Below, in pieces: positions 23,806 to 35,400 of a DNA stretch of 64,000 nt. Both the position numbers and the translations under genes were made by a program. The stretch covers positions 62,001 to 126,000 of the forward strand of contig BTPP01000003.1 in NCBI GenBank assembly GCA_037102815.1, in the 5' to 3' direction. The notes below the pieces were generated by a model. That model ran no database searches, was not told the origin of the DNA, and saw only the letters and a list, made by a program, of their open reading frames with translations. The stretch comes from Neurospora intermedia (Eukaryota > Ascomycota > Sordariomycetes > Sordariales > Sordariaceae). Position 1 is the first letter of the stretch, and each line of letters begins with the position of its first letter.

Positions 23806-24872
23806 TTAGTCGCTAGAAAAACAGTTAGCTTTAACGTCGAATACCCAGGGGCACTGTCAGGGAATACGCACAAGAGACCGCCGAAGCCGCCATCATCCTC
23901 ATCAGACTCCTCCTTCTCCTCCTCCTTCTCCTCGGCCTTGCCAGCGGCAGGGGCAGCCTCGGTGGAAGCGGCGGGAGCGGCGGAAGCATAAGCCTCGGGG
24001 TTGGCAATGCGATCCTTGAGCTCCTCGATCTCGGGCCAGCTGATCTCGGTCTCGATAGCGACGGCAAGAACCTTCTTGTAGGCGTTGACGACGGAGTGGA
24101 TGACGGAGGGAAGAGTGGGGAAGTTGAGAGCGAGCGAGAGGCTGGCAATGGTGGTGATGGCAGTGGAGAAAGCCTTGAGGAGCTGCTCCTCGGAGATGTC
24201 GAGGACATCGGAGGGGAAGGTGTTGCCCTGGTCGTAGACCTGAGCGATGCCCATACCGTAGGTGAAGGGAGAGATGTTGAGCATGTTCAACAGGGTAGCC
24301 TCAGAGGGGCCGACCTTGGCGCCAGCCTCAACGAGCTTGAGATCGGTGGTGATTTCAATGGTACCACGGGCGATCTTGGTGGGGACACCGAGGGCCTGGA
24401 AGAAAGAGGTCTTGCCGGGTTCCATACCGGTGTTGCCAGCGGGGACCCAGACATCGGCAGGGGCGATAGCACCGGCACGAGCGGGGGCAGCGACCTTGTT
24501 GGCGAGGATCTTGTCACGGACCTCCTTGAGGTCGCCGTTGGTGAAGACGAAACCAACGTTGCCCTTGACGAAGGGGAGGAGACGCTCGTACTCGGGGGTG
24601 TCGACGACGAAGGTCTTGAGGGCACGGCGAACCTGTAATGGGTGTTAATTTTCTGGGCTTCCCGAAGCGCGACGCTCTTGCGACAGCGGGCGACATACCA
24701 TGGTGTTCTTGCCCATCAAGACGACAGCCTCACCGCGGAGGGACTGTCTGATCTCGTGCATCTGCTGAGAGCTGACATTGTCGACGGAGACGATGAAGAT
24801 GGACCGGTAATCCTCCAACAAGCCCTTCAGCTTGTCGAAGTAACCGGCCTTGTTAGCAGACTTGCCCCCCAT
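23806..24872 (-). CDS. rpp0: ribosomal stalk protein P0 (uL10)
   Basis: Large-subunit protein that anchors the P1/P2 stalk and recruits translational GTPases. Exons are 24872-24699, 24632-23872 and 23812-23806, for 313 residues. The first intron (GTATGT...TACAG) joins GKNTM to VRRALKTF. The last intron (23813-23871; GTGCGT donor, GCTAAC branch, CTAG acceptor) leaves a final exon of only seven bases, so the tail reads [15 protein letters not shown]. Without this splice the protein would lack the conserved GLFD end, so the tiny exon is well supported. The N-terminal L10 fold begins [21 protein letters not shown]; an Ala/Glu-rich hinge precedes the acidic tail. ATG at 24872 is the family start; upstream in-frame codons are leader. 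It shares a 648-bp divergent promoter region with trm82. Confidence 0.97.
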
Positions 24873-25520
24873 ATCTTCTTTTAGCACGAAGGCAGGATGT
24901 TTAAGGGCAAGAGGAGTTCTCTTGATTAATTTGGTGGTGAAGTTGGAGTTGGTATGGTGACCTGAGGAGAGATTCTGGAAGCCGGACAAAATTTCGGGCG
25001 CGCGCAATTGACTTGGTTGATCCGTCTGTGGGAAGCGAGGGGTGAGTGTGGCCCGTGCTGCCGTCGGGGTGCTAGGGCTTGAGTGGGGTTGGCCAATCAG
25101 ACGGTCAGAAGCAAGCTCCTCGACTGGAGTGTTGTCTTGGCAGGTACCCCAGTACAAAATCGTCAAAATAGCGGCATCAGTTGAGCCTCACGGCACTGCA
25201 ACGACGCTGCAGTGTATGGCTCGCCTGTGTACAGCCACATGTGGCTCAGTAAATAAGTCTGTTCGAGACTTTCTTGCAAGTTCACTCTCACTCATCAAGC
25301 ATTGCAGTCACTACGTACCATACCCGGAGTGAGGCTGCATCACAACTCCGAATATCAAGTTTGTAGACACCTTTCTCCTGTAGCTATTGTCGTATACTAA
25401 CGCACTCACAGAATTACACTCGAAGATCAAAGACGCAAGTGCACTCGATCTCACTTTGCTAGACCTCGGCATTGGATTTCACATCTACCACCAATAGCCT
25501 CTAACACCCACATCATCAAA
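24873..25520. promoter_or_regulatory. shared promoter region of rpp0 and trm82
   Basis: 648 bp lie between the divergent start codons of a ribosomal protein gene and a tRNA-modification gene. Pyrimidine-rich stretches precede both starts. I could not name a specific binding site by eye. Confidence 0.45.
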
Positions 25521-27293
25521 ATGGCTTTGCCATACCACGTCCTCAAAGTGTGCGACGGCATTGTTTTTGCCGCTCGCGGAAGCAACATCCACTCATTCGA
25601 CTCCAACTTCAACCCCATCTCAGTATGGAAGTACCCCGTCAAGCAGCAAGAGACCAACGGAGAGAAGGCCGAGAGCGAGACCCCAGCTCCTGTCGTAGAA
25701 GCCGAAGAATCACCCGCTCCAGAAGGCCCTCCTGCCAAGAAGAGGAAAGTCGAAGATGGCGAGGTGGTAGCTGTCACGGAAGAGAGCAAGGATGAATCCA
25801 AGGAGGACACCGCTGAAGGTCAAACTGAGACCAAGACTGAAAGCCAGACCCAAGAAGTGAACAGACGCAGCAGGCGGCAAAAGCAGAAGCAAAAGACCGA
25901 GGGCGGTTGGGCGAAGAACAACAAGGCTGTCCTCGAGAAGCCCTTCGTCCAGGGCATGTATCTCACCACCGACGGCCGTCATCTCGTCGCCATTACCGGG
26001 TCCGACAAGACCATCTGGGTGTTTGAGCACGATGGTGCCGGAAACCTCAAGCAGCTGAGCCAAAGAGCCATGCCCAAGCGTCCTTGCGCCCTCGCCCTTA
26101 CGCCCGACGATAAGGCCATTCTCTCGGCCGACAAATTCGGCGACGTCTTTTCCCTCCCTCTTCTCTTTACGCCGTCTGAACCAACGGCTGCAGATGCTGC
26201 TACCACCACTGCTTCCGAGGTCGCTACCCCCGAACCCACTCCCTCCGCCCCGGCCACTCCCGCTATCCCTACTCCTCCCACCACCGACGTCGCCAAGGCC
26301 CAATCCCTTTCTGTCAAGCCGCAAGCCAACGAGCTCACCGTGCACACGCTCCGTAACCTCAAGGCGCTGGAGAACCAGAAGCGCTGTCTGGAGCGCCAGA
26401 AGGCGGCCAAGCTCGCCGCCGCCCTGCAGGCCTCGCAATTCGAGCACACGCTCCAGCTGGGTCACGTCTCCATGCTCACCTCGGTGGCCGTGGCCGTGCA
26501 CCCCAGCCACCCGGGCCGGACGTACATTATCACGGCCGACAGGGACGAGCACATCCGCGTGAGTCGGGGCATTCCGCAGGCGCACGTAATCGAGGGCTTC
26601 TTGTTGGGCCACGACGAGTTTGTGAGTCGGGTGTGCATTCCCGAGGCGCGCAGGGACGTGTTGATCAGCGGCGGTGGTGATGACGACTTGTTTATGTGGG
26701 ATTGGGTCAGCGGTAAGCTGCTGGGTAAGGCGCCGGTGTTGGCGGAGGTAAAGAAGGCGCTCCCGAGCGCTGAGGATGCGGAGAAGGTCACCAAGGTTGC
26801 GGTGACAAAGATTTTCGATGTTCAGCAGGGTGAAAAGACGCAGATCCTTGTGATTTGTGAACGGTACGTCAAGTTATTCATCTCTTTTTCCAATGTTGGG
26901 CCATGTGCATTGGCGGCTGACGGAAATGACAGCATCCCCCTTCTTCTGATTTACACCCTTACCTCCGCCAACACCCTCCAACACACGCAAACCCTCTCGC
27001 TCCTCGGTAACCCGCTAGATGTCGAGTATCTCAAGGCCGAGTCTAAGCTCCTTGTGTCCATTGATCCCAATACCTCGTCCGAGACCCAGGAGGAAGAAGC
27101 CAGTAACGGCGGTGTTTCTTCTATCCTCGCTCTGTCGTTTGATGATTCCGAGTCGAGCTGGAAGGTGACTCCTGGTGGTCTGAAGGCCACGGAAGCGGCT
27201 GAGGAAGAAAGCAGCAGCTTGAGTCCCCAAGACTTGCAGAAGCTTTTGTATACCACAGAGAGCTTGAGGAAGACCAATAAAGATGACGAGTAA
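25521..27293 (+). CDS. trm82: tRNA (guanine-N7) methyltransferase WD-repeat subunit Trm82
   Basis: Non-catalytic partner of Trm8; the pair makes m7G46 in tRNA variable loops. Exons are 25521-26863 and 26933-27293, for 567 residues. The intron has GTACGT and GACAG ends and phase 2. It is 69 nt with no in-frame stop, so retention would only insert 23 residues. The N-terminus MALPYHVLKVCDGIVFAARG is the first blade. Then comes a charged linker with a basic nuclear-signal-like PAKKRKVE, followed by WD-type blades: VQGMYLTTDGRHLVAITGSDKTIWVFE, LTPDDKAILSADKFGDVFSLP, TSVAVAVHP...TADRDEHIRVSR, GFLLGHDEFVSRVC and SGGGDDDLFMWDWVSG. The last two are the strongest family marks. Ala/Pro/Thr-rich insert loops make it longer than yeast Trm82 (444). 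Its 3' end faces the BTB gene 198 bp away. Confidence 0.92.
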   Translation: MALPYHVLKVCDGIVFAARGSNIHSFDSNFNPISVWKYPVKQQETNGEKAESETPAPVVEAEESPAPEGPPAKKRKVEDGEVVAVTEESKDESKEDTAEGQTETKTESQTQEVNRRSRRQKQKQKTEGGWAKNNKAVLEKPFVQGMYLTTDGRHLVAITGSDKTIWVFEHDGAGNLKQLSQRAMPKRPCALALTPDDKAILSADKFGDVFSLPLLFTPSEPTAADAATTTASEVATPEPTPSAPATPAIPTPPTTDVAKAQSLSVKPQANELTVHTLRNLKALENQKRCLERQKAAKLAAALQASQFEHTLQLGHVSMLTSVAVAVHPSHPGRTYIITADRDEHIRVSRGIPQAHVIEGFLLGHDEFVSRVCIPEARRDVLISGGGDDDLFMWDWVSGKLLGKAPVLAEVKKALPSAEDAEKVTKVAVTKIFDVQQGEKTQILVICERYVKLFISFSNVGPCALAADGNDSIPLLLIYTLTSANTLQHTQTLSLLGNPLDVEYLKAESKLLVSIDPNTSSETQEEEASNGGVSSILALSFDDSESSWKVTPGGLKATEAAEEESSSLSPQDLQKLLYTTESLRKTNKDDE

Positions 27294-27491
27294 GTTTGGA
27301 AGAAATTACCGGATAGATAAAATTGACTAGAGTATACTTTAAGAAGCCTACTTCGTATGCGCTAGATTCCTCTCGCTTTGATCGCCCATTGGCATCTCTC
27401 TGCCTAACCAGATATACGTTTGATTTCGCACCTACCCGCTTTCGTCAAAGACCATCAGCGCTCCCCCTCCTCTTATTTCGCTCAGCGCGTC

Positions 27492-29834
27492 TCACCTACC
27501 ACCCCCCCGATAGTGATGATGTGCCATATGACCAGGCCTCAAGGTATTCGGTCTAATTGGTTCCCAATGATCCATCCACGGCAACGGTCCTCCTCCACCC
27601 ATATCCCCCAGTCCACCTGCCGTACCAGGCTGTCTTCCCGCGCCGCCTGCTCCCACGGCAGCCCATGGTCTCTCCATGCTAGGCAATGACCTGCCCCCCG
27701 CGTCCATCCTGCCCATTCCCATACCCATACCGCTCACATAACCACCCATCCCAGGTGGCCCTTGAAGCCCGGAACTCTGGTACTGAGTCTGGTAGAAATC
27801 CTCCTCCCTCCTTGCCGCCATCTCCACCAACACGGCCGTCACGATTTCCGGATTCTGATGCAACCAGTCCCCGATCTCCTCGTTCATTTCCCTTCCAGTC
27901 GTCAGACCCTCCTCATCGCTATGCCCGCTCCTGCGTCTCTTTCCATTTTCATTGATTCTTTCCCCGTTCCCACCATGATCCCCATCTCTATTTCCACTCC
28001 CATATACATACCCACTGCTCCTGCTTCTCCAAGGCTGCAGAAACCCCACTCTAGCAAACACCATTTTAAGCAGAGGATCGCTCTCCGGCAGGCCCTCCCA
28101 CAGCCGCTTGCACAAGAACAGCACCTGCGGCACCGCCGCGTCGGTCCCAGCGCTCTCGAGCATGTCGATTGCGTACCGCGCGATTTCGGCCTTGAAGTCG
28201 TCCAGCAGAAACTTGTTGGCGAGGATGTAGACGGAGAGGGTGTGTTCGTAGCAGAGGAGCCAGGTGCGCAGGTCAGCGGGGGTGGAGAGGCGGGTATTGC
28301 CTTCTGTTGGGGAGGAGGTGGAGTTGGTTGAGGATATTGGGGGTTGGAAGTTGGAAGAGGAAGATGAGGAGGCTTGAGCGGGTGGCGCGGGGGGTAGGGT
28401 TTGAGTGGTGGCAGGAGGAACAAGTGGTGGCGGTGGAGGTGGAGGTGGAGGTGGTGCTGCAAGTCTTGCGCGACCACCCGGACGTCTCCTACCGGCACCT
28501 GCTCCTAGCCCATCACCCTGCAGAAGTCGTTCGGGGTAGGGTCTATGGCGATATTCGGGGCCGGGAGGGTGAGGCAACGGTGTTCTTGTTCCGGTTGGGG
28601 TGTATGGAGGCCCGATACCGGGCGGTGGTAGAGGCGATCGCGGCGCAAAGCAAGACCAGCAAGGGGGACCGGGTTCGACGACACATCGGGGACAGCCGCA
28701 GTTAGGCCGGTGACGGCCAGGATGTTTTCCGTTCACGCGATCCCATTCCCGCTGTCTTTCCCTTTGCTGGCGCCGGCGTAGAGCCGCAGCAGCGCTCAGG
28801 TCGGTGTCTAGCTCGGAGTCGTCCGAGTTGTTGTTATTCTCCGAGTCTATTCCACCAGCGCCGCCGCCGTTGGTTTCCATGGCATCTTTGCCTTTTCCCT
28901 TTTGTTTGTCGGGGACAAGGACTGATGCAGCGGGCTTGATAGGTTCGAATTTCCCTTCGTATAAGAAGGCGATCAGGTAATGAAAAATTGCAGGGTCTTC
29001 TTCGGGTAGCTCGATCGACTGGGTCTCTGACTCTCTGAAATTGCCACAGAGTGCTTTTTCAAAGTATTCGACCTTCAGGAGGATATGCTTATGGACCTGA
29101 GTTCAGGCGGTAAGGCGGTAAGTCAATTATCCTGAAGAGAGAGAAAAAGTTTCGGGAAAGATGGTTTGACACACGTAGAATATTTGCGCCTGAGGCGCCT
29201 CTCCCACCCGAAGTGGGATAATCGTTGAATTATAACGTCTATGTGTGTGTTTTTTTCATGTTAGTTATATTCTTATCGCTTGACTTCACAAAATTTTGAC
29301 TCTCGAAAGACAACCTTCTCAATAACAGAAAGATGACCTGCTCGCAGAATATTGCGCTAGTCGTCACAACACCTATATGCGATTTCCTGAACGATCGATG
29401 AAAAAGCTCTCGACTCACCCATCAGCAGTACTCAACCAAAGATCTTCCTTCGAACTCAATGCCGCCTCCTTATTTCTGCCATTCGTTTCCTCCGGCATCG
29501 CTTCCAAAACCATGACATTGGGCGCGCGAGATCCCGGTTCTCTCATCACGTCGCCCAGTGTCTGCGGCCTTCTCATCGCGTATTGCTGGCTTTGATCCTC
29601 ATTTTCCACGATACTTGCGCTTGAATCTTCGTTTCTGTTGCCATTACCGCTGCTGTTGTCATTACTATTGCTTCCTTCGCCATGTTCGTTGGGGATATCT
29701 TCCACCTCTCTCCTGCTATTGCTGCTCCTCTCGCCGTTGATCGTATCATCAGCTCTCATCGAACTAGAACTCGATGAGCTGGGCTCCACGGTTGCAGAGA
29801 CGCTACCAGAGCCTGAGGAATTGTGTTGATCCAT
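27492..29834 (-). CDS. BTB/POZ domain protein with low-complexity regions
   Basis: Protein of 694 residues built from three exons: 29834-29419, 29238-29175 (64 nt) and 29096-27492. Introns are GTGAGT...CATAG (ATAACTAAC branch) and GTGTGT...TCAG, with phases 2 and 0. The joins recreate a BTB start, TIIPLRVGEAPQAQIFYVHKHIL, continuing KVEYFEKALCGNFRESE and IFHYLIAFLYEGKF (about 140-225). An Asn/Ser-rich head of about 138 residues comes first. After the BTB half comes a Cys cluster (NCGCPRC...PPCWSCF, about 289-310), then Pro-rich tracts, then a BACK-like helical part (LSVYILANKFLLDDFKAEIARYAIDML). The C-terminus is Gly/Met-rich. BTB proteins act as adaptors, often for Cul3 ligases or transcription; the partner here is unknown. 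The first ATG after the in-frame upstream leader (MDQHNSSGSG) was chosen. Confidence 0.85.
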
Positions 29835-32451
29835 GTGTGAGATGAAAATGAGATCTAGGTTGTGCTCTAGTTGTACTTGAAGAGGTAGACAGGCTGGTAT
29901 CTCTTTTTCCGTCGGAGTCACTTGTTGTATAAATAGAGGTTAGCTGACAGAACGAAGCAAAGAACGGAAGAGAGGAGGGGCAACGGGAAGTGGGAGAGCT
30001 GTGACGCGCAATGAGAGCAAGAAGGGACTGGGATACTTAGGATGGAACGCCACAGCCGCGACTAGACTAGATCGTATGTATGTGACTGAGATGAGCTTAC
30101 ACAAACTAACAAGAAAAACAAGGCACCTTGGTCTTGTTCATGTAAAATCCCGTATCAAGGCAAACACACACGCAGAGCAAGTAGGCAGTGTAGGCACCCA
30201 ACTAGGTAGAAACCGCTCAGCCCGGTCTCCGGTTTATTCGGTGCCCGCAAAGCTGTGTTGTGCGTGTAAGTTGCGTGTGCTGTGATGGTCAGTGGTCTAT
30301 ATGCGCCAAGCGGCCACCCACGGGCATGTTGTGTAGTACAAGCATTCTTCGAGATTGGTGGTCAACTCCCGTGACAATACCCAATGAGGGAAGTGAGTTG
30401 TAGTATTGTGAGTGTGCTCAAGACGAGAAGCTTGTTTTGATTTGCCGGGCTGAGGATGTGGTGTAAAGGGAAGGAAGCTTGAGAAGATCAATCGGGAAAT
30501 CTTAGAATAACGACTTATACTGATACATAGACCCCTCTCACCCACCCGTTACACTTCTGTGGCTTTAACTTGTGGTCCGATAAACTCATTGAGTTTCCGT
30601 AGTAGTGTATGCAGGTGCATCACTCGTCGCGGAAAACAACCCCCTTGTAATTCGATGCCTACCATACATGTGGTATTCAATCCAAAGATTAGCATAGTAC
30701 CAGTCTTTCTCAGGCTACCACATATACACCACAAACGTTCGGGACAAAGAGGCCGTCCATCCCATCATCGACCAGGGGGTCTCGGAGTCTCGAGGTCTCA
30801 CCGGTAACACAGATTTCCACACTTCTCCCCGCTTGCCTGACAATGTTGCACATTATTTTACATCAAGTGACTGTAATTTCATGGGATGGCCCCAGGAATT
30901 AGGTAAGTAGACGGGGGGTTGCGGTGTTACTGGCTAGGATGTATTTCGGTCAAGATGCCTGCCTGACTGGTGATTGATGTTGGACAAAAGTAATAGTCCC
31001 TGCTTGGTTTCTATACTCTACGACTCTACCTAGGTAACCTGGGTATGTGGCGTACTGCATGAAAACTTTGCACTTTTCTTTCCTTCATGTTAGGCTGCGT
31101 TTGTTCTCGTACGGTTTTCGTATAGCGCTTGGAAAAGCTCAGTTCACTCAACTAGCTCGACTCAACTCGAACCCAACTAAACTCAGTTCGATATTCCCAA
31201 GGCGAGTTTCAACTTCTTTCCGGATAGAGATAGCTGCTTGATGAAGTGACCGCCTTTCCGAGTATTAGAAACATCGCATATGGCCCTTTGTACGAAAACC
31301 GTACCAGATCAAACGCAGCCTTACTTCGTTCCTTCGTTCCTTCCTTCTTCCTTCTCCCGTGATCCGGTGGAACGTGAAACAGTCCACTAGTGGCTGGCCA
31401 ACAAGACCTAAGAGTACCTAGGCAGGAACCGCTGGCACCCAGCATTCGTTGTGTTGTAAGGGGGTAGATGCCTGCCTATGTGCAGTTATTGCTGCGCATT
31501 GGGCCATGACTCACCACCAGGCACCTACCTGATGCCTATGATAGCCCTTTACCTTCCTTGAGTTGTTTTTGGCCTATCTTACCTTTACGTATGTTGTAGG
31601 GTACATGGCTACATCCATCCCGAATACCCTCACATGCCAATTCTCTGACAATCTGAAGTAGTGAAAGAAGGCTGCAATGAGCAACTAAAGCAGAGATCAT
31701 CACTTGTCCTCGGGCTGAGAACGGCCATGGGAACTCATTCGGTCTTACTGTCTGGGGTTCCTGCCCGTGCTGACGGCCCAATGAAGTTCCGTCCAACAAA
31801 TTTACAAGAAGGGACAGGTAGCCCATGCTGTGCAGGTCGAGAAAGAAATGAGAGAGATGCAAGATTACATGTCCATCGACATGACACGGCGCATCTTCGT
31901 TCTCTTGCATGAAGCAGAACAAAGAAGACGTGATGGACATCGAGGCAGACGGAGGTCATACAAGACAAGGTCCCCTGTACCTCTAACCCTGGTGATACAC
32001 GGGCTACCGTATGTCGAGAGGAAAACATCAAGTCTCCAGCGAGGAGAGGATGGTGGCTGTCGTACCACTTCAAAGGAAACACCAAACCCAGAGTGAGACC
32101 ACACCCACACACGCCACAAATTATTGATCATGGCTATGGGTGTAACACGGACGGATAAGAAAACTGAATGAGTTCTGGAAGATCTGTTGATCGGCTTGGA
32201 TTGCGACCATACATTTTTACACACTGCCCATGCTTTGAGCAGGCATATTTCTGTCTCTGAATCCAGGATGACTCGTAGACTACTGTTTCGAGCTGTTGAA
32301 TGTTGTTACACATCTGAGCATGGATCTTGATCTGAGGAGCGCAGATGACCCCTGGGGAATATGGCTAGAGGTATATCACAAAACAAGGCCGAATGCTTCA
32401 TCCAGCGTCTATCGTCCGTTGGGGCTTCAGAGCTTAAGGAAACTAGGACCC
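29835..32451. other. 2.6 kb gap containing a MITE-like element
   Basis: Between the starting end of the BTB gene and the 3' end of the helicase gene (both minus). No coding frame is supported. The only structured item is the inverted-repeat element at 31093-31320. CTAGGT-type motifs occur at 30202-30209, 31029-31036 and 31416-31423. Confidence 0.5.
31093..31320. mobile_element. MITE-like element, PIF/Harbinger-type target site
   Basis: A 228-bp non-coding segment bounded by 30-bp terminal inverted repeats, 31093-31122 and 31291-31320, that match at 28 of 30 positions when one is reverse-complemented. The termini read GGCTGCGTTTG and CAAACGCAGCC. The element is flanked on both sides by the trinucleotide TTA (31090-31092 and 31321-31323). 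TTA/TAA duplications and G-rich termini are typical of PIF/Harbinger elements and their Tourist-like MITEs. There is no transposase frame inside, so it is non-autonomous. The high identity of the two ends suggests modest age and little repeat-induced mutation, which mostly needs longer duplicates. Confidence 0.8.
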
Positions 32452-35400
32452 CTATTCCTCTTCCATCAATTCCTGTTGCATCTCGATTTCTATCACATAC
32501 TCCGTTAGCTCCCATAGACGTGCGAGTTAAGAGTATCAAATACTCACGCCATATTCTGTTTGCAGAATCCGTGATAATCTTCGCCTTAGCGAGCAGTTTA
32601 TCCAGGTATTTCTGCTCATCTTTGACCTCCAGCCGGACCTTGTTCGGTTGCGCTTGCATCAACACGGGCACGAGTTCCTTAGGATCCGCATTCGCGATGA
32701 CGGCCACCGTCTTGAAGCCATTGTCCCAGAACACCCGTGCTGTCCGGCTCTTGACAAACGTGATCTTGGACAGACTAAGCAGATCGGCCCTGGCTCCGGC
32801 CTTGAGCCGGTCGGCGAAGTGGTCCAATGCTGCCGCCATGGCGCCCCATCCCATGGCTTCGCAGAACTTAATCATGCCAGCGGCGAATCCCTGACAGGTT
32901 TGGGCGAGCGTCTGGACGGTACCTCGGGGCACATCATACTTCTGCGCGACGCGGTGAATGGGAACTTCGTTGCAGAGATCGCGGAGCTGGAGGGCAAGGT
33001 AGAAGCGATGGTAGCGACGGGCGGTGTCCTTTTCTTCGTCTGTGGTTTCCTTGAGGATGCCGCCTTGTAGCCTGTTTTGCGGTTGCAGTTAGCGTTGGGC
33101 CATGTCCCACGTCAAGACATCGTCAACACTCACATCCTGTTTAACACCACAGGCTTTAACCCCAGAAAGCTCATCACTCTCAACCCACTCTCATCCAGCT
33201 TCTCCATCTCGTTCCAGAACACCTTCCAGTTGATCGACGTCCCATTCCCCAGACCCGACACCGGCGTGAAGTTATACAAAACATGCATATCCCCATCCAT
33301 CACGAACCCCTTTAGCGCCCTCTCCAACTCCTTGTGAATAAACACTCCGTCTTCCGGATCCAGCGAGCTAGCCACGATCGCCCCTCCCAGCTTCGTAGTG
33401 CTATAGCTCGCCGTCTCGAACCTCTCATCTACCGTTACCGTGATGAACCCCATCTCCTTCAACTTCTCCAACCCAATCTCAATATAGCCCCTTATCTGAT
33501 CCTCCCACTCCTCCGTCTCCTTCTCCGCTAACCGCTGCTCGCAAGCCAGCATCGTCCTCCCCACGTACTCGTCCAATGCCTCCCTGCTCGTCGCCAGCTT
33601 GATCGCAATCACCTCCAACAGCGCCCTCCTTATGCGGCGCTCGTCCGAGACCAGACAGCTCGCGATCTGCGGCAGATCCGCGTGCATCAGGTCTACCACG
33701 GCCTCCAGGTCGTTTCTTCGACAGCAGAGATACGTCTCGCCCACTTCGTCCTTACCTTTCCTCCCAGCTCGACCGCGCATCTGCCGCAACATGGCTGGGC
33801 CAACGAGGTCGATACCCATGCGCGCGCCGTGCAAAATCACTCGCCTCGCGGGCAGGTTGATGCCCGCGGCCAGCGAGGCGGTGGCCACACAGACTTTCAG
33901 GGTACCGGCGTCGTAGGCGTTGGCGATCAGCTCGCGCTCTTCGGTGGTCAGTCCGGCGTGGTGGAAGGCCACGCCGCAGGGAATGGTCTGCTCGAGTTTG
34001 GGGTCGAGACCCGTGGACGAGCTACGGAGGTCGTTGAGCAGGTCGAGACGGCGTTCCCGAATAAGGAGGTCGGCTTCTTGGAAGGAGGGCAAGACGCGGC
34101 TGATCAGGACGGCGTCGGATTCGCAGCCGGCGCGACTGCTGGAAAAGACAAGGACGCCGTAGCCGGCGCGGGCAGTCTCATTGGCTAGAGCGACGACGGC
34201 GTTCAAGACTGGGTCTTTGAACTCGCGGTGCAGGGAGGGGTGTATGAAACGGATGTGCTGGAGGGAGGAGGTAGTGGAGGGAGGTGGCCCTTGAGTGGTG
34301 GTGGTGGTGGTGGTGGTGGTGGTGGTGGTGGCATTTCTGGTGTCCAGTTGAGTGGCTGTTTTCAAAAGACTGGCGGTTGTGGTTGCTGGGTATATCCTGC
34401 CGTCGTAGACGAGGTGTTCCTCGATAGGGACAGGTCGGTAGTGTGTCTCGTACGAGTGACCCCCTAGCCAGTCTTTCAGGAGACGGATGTTCTACACGTA
34501 CAGTCAGCAGGTTCAGACTTGATGAGAAAAACCAGGCAAAGGTATGCTTACTGTCAACGTGGCACTCATTGCAATGATCTGTACCTGCTGGTCCAGGCAT
34601 AAGAGCTTCGTAGTCATCAGTTCTAGCAAATATCCCCTGTAGCCATCATCAATCATGTGGCACTCATCCAACACCACTGCTCTGAGTTTGGATATTGAGC
34701 AATCTGTTATAGCCGCATTGATGAGGGAGTTCGCCTACGAGTCGTAACTGTTAGAATTCATTCGCGGAAGCATAGCATCGCAGTCATTGGAGTCAGTATA
34801 CTCCTGCACATCCACCCACCTTCTCCATCGTGCAAACCGCGACATCGAAATCCGCCCATGTAGCCCTCATCTTGCTTCCACCAAAGAATCCCACTACCCT
34901 GATGGTATCCTTATCCGGCCTCCTTGCCCACAGTTGCTGTTTCCCTTCCAGATGAGGCTGCTTCTGCCCCAAATCCCCACTCCTCGAGATCCCACTAACG
35001 ACATTCCTCAACCAACGGACCTTCTCCTGCACTAGCGCAACATACGGCAGCACCAGTATGGCCTTGGCCTCGCCGGCCGTGTCGTCTAGTACCCTCTTGA
35101 GCATGAGCAGGTCGGCAACCAGCGACTTGCCGCCGCCCGTCGGGGCGCTGTACACCAGGTTCTTGTCGCCGGAGAGCAAGCCGGGGCCGAGCAGGCATTG
35201 TTTCTGCCACGGGTAGATGGTTTTGATTCCTAGGGAGGCAAAGTTGGCTACGAGCTGCTTTGGCAGCTTGTATGCGGGATGCGACAGGGAGAGCAAGGGG
35301 TCACTTGTGGAAGTGGGCGTTGAAGGTAGGGCTCGACGCTGCGAGTACTCGGATGGGATGCCGCCCTTGGCGGCGGTGGCAACTGGGTCTGCGTAGTCGA

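Noticed and set aside
25710-26612. Long minus frame opposite trm82
   Set aside because: Antisense shadow of a well-supported WD-repeat gene; Gly/Arg/Val-rich composition mirrors the coding strand.
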